In this document: positions 57,236-64,000 of the stretch, one piece after another | How the letters are laid out: every line of letters begins with the position of its first letter | How positions within the stretch are numbered: position 1 is the stretch's first letter | Assembly (NCBI RefSeq): GCF_017654505.1 | Contig: NC_054538.1 | Span: 18,857,912 to 18,921,911, forward strand | Source of the DNA: Polyodon spathula | Lineage: Eukaryota > Chordata > Actinopteri > Acipenseriformes > Polyodontidae | DNA: 64,000 bases | Reading direction: 5' to 3' | Notes under the pieces: model-generated | Database searches by the model: none | The model's input: only the letters and a program-made list of their open reading frames with translations | What the model was told of the DNA's origin: nothing | Position numbers and translations under genes: made by a program

Positions 57236-59027
57236 TCCTATTAAGAGAACACCCCTCGGGAAGTAAGCAAAGTGTTCTCTTAGCCGAAGTGTTCTTTAAG
57301 ACGGTTGATCACCAGACACAATATAAATCAGTAAATAAATAAATATGTATTACTTGTCATGACAACCGTGCATCAACATATGAAATTAACAGAATAAGTA
57401 AGAGAAAAGCAATAGGGTAGTGTATGTTAATAAACTATAATAATAAAGTAACAGGCAAATTAATATTAATAAACTAACTGTCAAACTAAATTAACAAAGC
57501 ACCTCTACACACATTAAAAAATGCAGCAGCAGCTCTAGATTAACTATGAATACATACAGGAGCAATATTCAAAACATGCACAAAATAATTTAACAGAATG
57601 GTGAAGCAACTCACCAGAACACAAAACACCAAACTGCTCGGCGACTTGTGTCTGAATAGGTTTTTTTCATGAACTCGAACAATTTCCAACTTTTTGAATA
57701 GCAGTGTATTTCGCCATTTGTTTATATGCCATTTTTTTAGCGATGAGGTGCACTCGTGGAACAGATTACAAAACGAGGCAAATATATGATGACGGTTCTG
57801 GAAAGATTGAATAAACCAATCAGTGTGCCTCAAGACACTCTTGCGATGACAAGCCCCATTTGAAAAGATTGAATAAACCATTTGAATTTAAGTTTGATGA
57901 TGATGAGTTATTAGGTTACAAAACAGTATCAGTTGTGAACGAATCGCTAACTGTGGCAAGACAAAGTGTTTTATTGGGCCCTGTCCACACTACATAATTA
58001 ATCTTGAGAACCATACTAAAAAATGTTCTAATTAATCCAGCTAAAAGCATCCACATTGAAGTACTGTTTCATGTTTGGTAGGGCTTAATGCGTCCACACA
58101 CTTTTAAAATAGTTTGGTTACAGTTCCTAGCAACGCAATGGGCAGTGGAAATTAATACGAAAGTATCCCACCATGCACTGTATTTTATTTCAAAATAATG
58201 AATTATGCTCCATATTAACAGAGGTCAATATTGCTAAAAATAAATAAAACACGTACACACACACACAGACACGCACACACACACACACGTAGGGATTGAA
58301 GTTTTCTGGTTTTACATCCCTTTAAACACATTGAGCTGATTGTGTTCCATAATTAAACTCAGAAAAAAGCTGTTAATTACAAAACAATCTTTTGGTGCGT
58401 TTACACTTGCTTTCTGAAATCCTTCCGATAGGATTCTGGAACAATCTGTTCCGGAACGGTGCGTTTACACTTGTATGAAACAGCAAGGGGTGCTTCTCTC
58501 AGGAAATGAGTCTCAGCATACGTACTTTGTAAACTAAAGATGTGCTGACACTGTGCTGTAAATGACAACATCATTGAGTACCATCATTTGAAAATACAGA
58601 TGAACCCGTTTTATATCACCTCACTTAATATAATACCCTGTTTATTATCATGATTTTCAAAAACCACTCGCCATGCACCATACGTTCTTTGAGAAATTAC
58701 CTCTCTTAATAGTCAATGTCACCATTTTTTTCTTGTTTTAACTGCTGTCATACAAATGCACAAACAAAAACATCAAGTGCAATGCCTAATTGATAGCTCT
58801 CATCATCGACAATGAATGCCTTTTTTTAGATAATGACGCAAATGGTTTCATTCCAGTTAATGATACAAAACATATTTGTCCTGTAGTAAACTATATGCAT
58901 TTGTTTACATATAAAGAACGACTAAATATACAGTATTAAAACACTGCACTTTAATTCACCGTTAGTTTTATTTCTTTTTTTTTCTCGCACTCGTGATGTA
59001 CTGTCATAGGCAAACCGTATTTACCGT

Positions 59028-59260
59028 AACCCTGGTTCCCTGAAAGAGAAGACGCCCACCAACGACATTATGTATAGGATACTCCTGCCCATTGGGTAGG
59101 TATTCCTGAGCTCTTTATATCAGAGCTTCTGGTAGGCCCGTGAGGGCAACCGATGCAACCTCGCGGTTGGTGGTCATCTTCGCTTTCAGGGAAGCAGGGT
59201 TATGGTAAGTTCCCTTTCAATTTGAAGACAACCACCAACAACATTATGTATGGGATAAAG
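59028..59260. repeat. DIRS terminal repeats, copy B
   Basis: AACCCTGGTTCCCTGAAAGA at 59028 pairs with TCTTCGCTTTCAGGGAAGCA and GGGTT up to 59201. In addition CCACCAACGACATTATGTAT (near 59056) recurs directly as CCACCAACAACATTATGTAT (near 59229). The element end thus has both inverted and direct repeats. Confidence 0.85.
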
Positions 59261-59311
59261 TATACCAGAGCCGCCGTAAGGGAAAAGGAATGGCAGCACA
59301 AGAGGGATGCA

Positions 59312-59745
59312 TCAGAAGCGCATAACCCAAGGGTTACCCTCAAGGACCCTCGTGCCTAATGAAGGCAGGGCAAGATCTACCACGTTAAGGCGGTAAAACC
59401 TGGAGAAAGTACGCGCCGTAACCCAGCTAGCTGCAGTACAAATATCAGACAGCGAGGCCCCTCTGAAGAGGGCCCAAGATGTAGCTAACCCTCTAGTGGA
59501 GTGTGCGGCTACCCACCCAGGTGGGGGCAAACCGGCACCATCATATGCAGTCGAGACTGTGTTCGCAATCCAATGACACAGACACTGCTTTGAGAGGGGC
59601 TGTCCTAGGGTCATTATCCCGTGACACACAAAGAGCTGGTCAGAATGATGCAGAGCTCTTGTCCTATCCACGTAGCATCTCAATGCCCGCACTGGGCAGA
59701 GGAAATTCAAAATCTCATCCTCCTCCGAAGAAAACAGAGTGGACG
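59312..59745 (-). pseudogene. DIRS tyrosine recombinase C-terminal part, copy B
   Basis: A frame open for over 130 codons encodes SSEEDEILNFLCPVRALRCY, then QPLSKQCLCHWIANTV, AHSTRGLATSWALFRGASL, SDICTAASW and FSRFYRLNV. The HSTR block and the Tyr of FYRL fit the HxxR...Y catalytic layout of tyrosine recombinases, which join circular cDNA into DNA without target duplication. Upstream the block with the first catalytic Arg (KRVSEL in relatives) is missing by deletion and a frameshift follows FHVNQSVELESF, so the enzyme is inactive even though this part is well kept. Confidence 0.87.
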
Positions 59746-60532
59746 GAAGGACTCCAGTTCCACAGACTGATTAACATGGAAGGCTGTGATCACCATGGGG
59801 AGAAAAGCAGGGTTTGTACTCAGTGACACCCTGCTGCCATCATCCCAAATACACATGCAGGAGTAAGGCTGTCTTCATAGACAGATACTTCAACCCTATG
59901 GAGTATCTGGGCTCAAACGGGTCCTTCGTGAGAGCCTCCAGTACAATTTCAAGGCTCCACTCATGAAGAACAGTCCTCCTGGGAGGACGTAATCACTGAG
60001 CGCCTTTAAGAAACCGGGTAGCCTAAAAATGAACACCCGGAGATATTGAATCCACAAGGCCATGGCATGCAGAAATAGCCGCAAAATACATCTTCAAAGT
60101 GGAAGGTGACCTACCAGCATCAAGCAGTTCTTGCAAAAACTGTAAGATAACTGACATGGGGCAAGAGATTGGGTCATGACATTTAGACAGACACCAATTC
60201 TGGAAATACTGCCAATTGTGGAATGTACCCTAGCATTCTGCAAAGTACCCACAACCGCATCTGATAGCCCTAGGGCAAACCAGCAATTCCTTTCAGGGAC
60301 CAACCCATAGCTGGAACCTGCCCGGTTCCGGGTGCCAAAGTGTGCCTCTTGTCTGACTGAGGAGATACAGGCGAAGTCGGATCTCCCATGGCTGGCCTTG
60401 TAAAAGCTGGATTAATTTCCACACACACAGCACACATCATTTTGATTAGGATAGTGAAAAAAACTATTTATTTTATTTTGTGTAAAATTTAAAATCAGTA
60501 GCAAAAAAGTAGTTGGAGATGTCACGGAAGTG

Positions 60533-61054
60533 AAAGGTGGAGGCGGAACACAGAACATTCCAAAATCGTTAGCCAGAAGATTATTTGTTCAATTAATAAT
60601 TTTGACACCAAGGCAATATGTCTGATTTGCAGTGCAACGTTTGCAGTGATGAGAGATTATACAAAGCAACGCATTTTGAGTTTACTGGAAATTAAAGAAG
60701 CTAAGGAGTCAATGAAAAGTTTTTTGTTTTTTTTTTCTGAAAAGTGCTGCGGATGCCATGAACAACACAGCCACAGGAAAGGACTCTCTTTTTAACTTCA
60801 AGAAGCCATGGAAAGTGCAGAATTATTTTGGAAAAAAGTAACTGGGATTACAACAGAGGGTGCACCATATGACTGGACAAGAAAGTGGACTGGCTAGCCG
60901 GAAAAAAATAAAAGAAAGAAATGCAGAAGAACCAACTTTCTTACGCTGGATTCTGTATCAACAGACATTATGTGGAAAAGTTGCAGAATTAGAACATTTA
61001 ATAAACATTCATGTGCAAGAAAATAAGTGCCAAGTGTCCAGACAGAAATCATGA
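60533..61054 (+). pseudogene. hAT transposase relic (GTF2IRD2/SCAND3-like type)
   Basis: The plus strand encodes, in shifted frames, KVEAEHRTFQNR then a stop, PEDYLF, and FDTKAICLICSATFAVMRDY, which matches the N-terminal BED-type zinc finger region of hAT transposases of the kind related to GTF2IRD2 and ZBED proteins (CxxC followed by AVxxxY). Further on come GITTEGAP, then MTGQESGLASRKKIKERNAE and LYQQTLCGKVAELEHLINI, the central catalytic block with the TTDGAPxMxG and HQxxLCGK motifs. The central region between them and the C-terminal dimerisation domain are absent. Multiple stops and frameshifts: dead. It sits within the hAT TIR pair. Confidence 0.8.
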
Positions 61055-61099
61055 AAAGGGTAATTTCATAGTGGTACTGTTTACTATTTAGCATTTTCA

Positions 61100-61168
61100 T
61101 AGCGTAGTGGTGCAGCGGGCTAAGGCCATGTGCTCTTCAAAGAATTCATGTTGCAAGTTCAAAGAACA
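61100..61168 (+). mobile_element. Possible truncated tRNA-like SINE head
   Basis: GTAGTGGTGCAGCGGGCTAA resembles a pol III A box and GTTGCAAGTTCAAA a B box at the right spacing. It abuts the larger SINE. Weakly supported. Confidence 0.4.
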
Positions 61169-61178
61169 GTAATTTTAG

Positions 61179-61434
61179 GAGGCTGTGTGGTCCAGTGGTT
61201 AAAGAAACACACTTGTAACCAGGAGGTCCCCAGTTCAAATCCCAGCTCGACCACTGACTCACTGTGTGTCACTTAAAGTCACTTAACCTCCTTGTGCTCC
61301 ATCTTTCAGGTCAGTCGTTGTTGTAATTGACTCTGCAGCTGATGCATAGTTCACACACCCTAGTCTCATATCTTGTAAAGTGCTTTGTGATGGTGGTCCA
61401 CTGTGAAAGGCGTTATATAAAAATAAAGATTATT
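61179..61434 (+). mobile_element. tRNA-derived SINE
   Basis: The head has an A-box-like TGGTCCAGTGGTTAAAG (about 61188-61204) and a B-box-like AGTTCAAATCC (61232-61242), the internal pol III promoter of a tRNA-derived SINE. The body ends with CTTGTAAAGTGCTTTGTGAT, GGTGGTCCACTGTGAAAGGC and an AT-rich tail. That tail matches the LINE 3' end at 25925-26010, which would supply the reverse transcriptase in trans. No cloverleaf tRNA gene can be formed with confidence, so it is a SINE, not a tRNA gene. Confidence 0.88.
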
Positions 61435-62155
61435 AAGATTAGCTTGCCAGTATCCTTTTTTCAGTGCTGTTAAAAACATTATATATTGGAATATAAGTTA
61501 AATATAGAAATAGTAGCATTATACTCTGACATCCTTTTTTTTTTTTTACTGTTTGATATTTCCATTGAAATAAAATACTTTTCTAATTCCTCTATTACAT
61601 TACATTTGTGACACTGACATTTTTGTCAGTGTTCTAGGAAAGCTGCTTCTAGTTATATTGTCCTATTTCTGTACTATAAAATACATTAAGTAATATGTTG
61701 TTTAATTGATTGAAACCGTGCCTGCACTCGTATTGATGACTAGGAATCGTGCAGTTTCTCAATAGACTACCAGTAACACGATCTGGAGCTATAACGCAAG
61801 CCAGCATCAACCCGGACATCACTTTCACCCCTGCATTTCACGGAGTAATGTAATCTCACCACTAGCACCTAATTTCACTCATTGTCTTGTGTTTGTGTGT
61901 GTGTTTAGTGTGGGTGTGTGTAAAACCTGGACTTCAGGTTGCAGGTCAAACCCGGGGATTAACGGCGCTGTATCACTCCAGCATTTACTATTTACAGGCT
62001 CTGGACATTGTAATTATTTCAATAAATACCCCTGCACCTGAAAGCAAATATCTGTGTGATTAATCTGCTCTGCACTGCACTCACCTGTATTCACTCACCA
62101 CTTTGCCACACCTACATACAATTTATATAGACATACATTTTCACATACATTACGA

Positions 62156-62272
<117 letters not shown>

Positions 62273-62865
62273 TCTATGGTGCAGACCACCAAGTGAACAG
62301 ATTTTTCTGTTCAAACCAATTTTCATAACCAAGTACTTCCGCAAGGTATATGTATTTAGTGTATTAGCGAATCAGTGAATCAAACAAACAAATTTGTTGA
62401 ATTGATTCACTAAACTGATGACTCAAACTAATTAAGTCAGTAAAAAGAATCGAACTGCACATCACTAGTTTTCAGGCTAGAAAAACAGCGTGTCTATGAG
62501 TGGTTAAAGCCTGGTTCCATACTAATAAATGACCATTTAATGTGTGCACTAAAATTAACGTCCTTTAGTAAATACCATGTGAATACAGCTCATCTCATTA
62601 TTCTGAGCTGGATGCTCATTTAAATACGTTATCATGCATTACCATACAAATCACATATTCACTCTGATTTCCACAGTATGGCACAATCAAATTTGCGTGC
62701 ATCATAATATGCCCATTACTTCGTGACAGTAAATACAGAAATCATCAACTTGCACAGTAATTGCAATTATCGTGCACCATAAAGTTTAGCGCCCTTTCGT
62801 AAATGAGGCCAATAGTGTGGACAGGGCCTTAATCTTAGGGGTTCCTGTACGTGGAGACGACTGTA

Positions 62866-64000
62866 TTTGAAAAAAAAAAAAAACATGCTAATGTTACAAA
62901 ATGATCAACAAACACCTTGATAGTGCTGAAGAGAACTCAGATTATATTGCTTAGTTGTTTGGTTCAAGTTTTGTAAAAATGAATAGACGATTGTCCTCTT
63001 TCAAATAATACCGTGGGTCGTAATTGATTAAAGACCTGAGTAAATGCTTTGAAACCATGGCCTTACGTAGCTTATCTGATTGAAAGGTGAGATTGAAGCA
63101 TCTTGCATGCAAGACTTGACTTTCTGGAAATGTGAACACTAAAGATTGATGGGGGAAAAAAATCCAGAAACATGGGTTAAAGATTAAATATTATTTTTCC
63201 CATAGATTATTTGTTTTCAAAGTGAAATTCAAACAGGCATAGAACATCTGAGGTGCAGTGCAATAAATGTGTTATGACATTCCAAAGCCAATTGATTAAT
63301 GTTTGTTTGCTGATGCTTGTCTTCCACACCAAATAATTGTAAGCAACCGGAGTGGGACTAAGACCTGCAGAAACAGCTGTATAGAAGGTGGTAACCTGAC
63401 ATGTGCAAAGATCAACTGATTACAAATCTAGAATGAAAGATATGACTCATCATACTTGACAATTGAAAATGCAATAAAAACAACTTTGGCGGCCACAACA
63501 GATTTTAAACAAGTTTTTAAATGTCAGTGGTGTCCACTTCACAGTATTGTTAAGATGTTAATTAAAAAGGTACAATGCTACACTCACACATAATATAAAA
63601 ACAAACACTTTAAACCTCTTGCAACATTGTAATTGTTTTGTTTTTTTTAGAAAACTGCCTGATTTTAGCTATTGCCATTCTTTCAGCAAGTATTCAGCAA
63701 CTAGTTAACCCCCACTAGTTAACCCCCACTAGTTAACCCCCACTAGTTAACCCCCAGAGATTTTCTGTTTGCTGTTTCAGTAAAGATGCATTTGAAAAAT
63801 GAAAATCACGGTTGTTGGATTTTGTGATGTGATGGTTCAAAAAATATAGTTGGATATTCATGAAACTGTTCTACACTTTAAAACATAAAAAACAAACTGT
63901 CTTTAATTGATAATTAACAACGCAGAACAACGTAGTTAAATGAGGCAGTCTTCCCAGCGACAGCGAGTGGGAGAAGTACAGGCGTGGAAAAGTACAGAGC
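62866..64000. other. Unassigned sequence at the right edge
   Basis: No exon recognised; the first ryr2 exon was specifically looked for and not seen. A 14-bp tandem repeat is listed separately. Confidence 0.4.
63701..63756. repeat. 14-bp tandem repeat, four copies
   Basis: Four identical units of CTAGTTAACCCCCA. The unit TTAACCC resembles, but is not, the telomere complement TAACCC. Confidence 0.92.

Larger units (their letters stand above)
59028..60415 (-). mobile_element. DIRS-type retrotransposon, copy B (3' part)
   Basis: Read downwards on the minus strand: the recombinase N-terminal region (PERNCWFALGLSDAVVGTLQ, near 60303), YFAAISACHGLVDSIS and LEIVLEALTKDPFEP in shifted frames, TNPAFLP with AFHVNQSVELESF near 59800, then the C-terminal recombinase frame, and a terminal block with direct and inverted repeats (59028-59260). 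The upstream RT and gag are absent. Same family as copy A. Confidence 0.86.

Noticed and set aside
61179..61260. A functional tRNA gene
   Set aside because: A and B box-like sequences are present, but there is no convincing cloverleaf, and the body and tail are those of a SINE.
63701..63756. A telomeric tract
   Set aside because: The unit is 14 bp (CTAGTTAACCCCCA), not a 6-bp telomere repeat.

Overview
This is vertebrate nuclear DNA. The sequence suggests a ray-finned fish, possibly a non-teleost such as a sturgeon or paddlefish; that placement is an inference from repeat style (LINEs with a (AAGAACAT)n tail, DIRS elements, many Tc1 and hAT relics) and is not proven. Only one host gene could be recognised. 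It lies on the minus strand and is the 5' part of a ryanodine receptor gene, best matched to RYR2, the cardiac/brain sarcoplasmic-reticulum Ca2+ release channel. Four short coding exons are seen: 25518-25637 (120 bp), 22716-22820 (105 bp), 13925-13939 (a 15-bp microexon) and 12486-12560 (75 bp). All are in phase 0. The first coding exon and the exons after the last one were not found, so the right ~38 kb is probably first-intron sequence and the left ~12 kb is a downstream intron.

Everything else is intronic and dominated by mobile elements, many nested. Left part (1-12.4 kb): a decayed Tc1 element beside a (TA)n tract; a 355-bp Tc1-like MITE; a solo LTR with a 5-bp target duplication, split by a CR1/L2-group LINE whose ORF2 is still intact; a GC-rich hairpin; and a 30-bp minisatellite broken by a LINE/SINE tail. 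Middle (12.4-25.6 kb, between exons): a Tc1 end, a 519-bp TIR element, a 730-bp pogo-like element, and a DIRS-type tyrosine-recombinase retrotransposon broken by one clear and one probable LTR.

Right part (25.6-64 kb): a LINE 3' end with the same tail as a tRNA-derived SINE at 61.2 kb; a 76-bp palindromic MITE; a non-autonomous LTR-like element built around a 33-bp coding-length tandem repeat open in four frames; an old L2-type LINE on the minus strand interrupted by another L2 fragment on the plus strand; two copies of a pogo/Tigger-like element, the second apparently split by a hAT element that itself carries a second DIRS copy, a dead hAT transposase and the SINE.

No operons, CRISPR arrays, tRNA genes or rRNA genes are present. 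Most apparent small ORFs come from microsatellites or transposon relics. Family names rest on recognising protein motifs and terminal sequences by eye; no database search was run.
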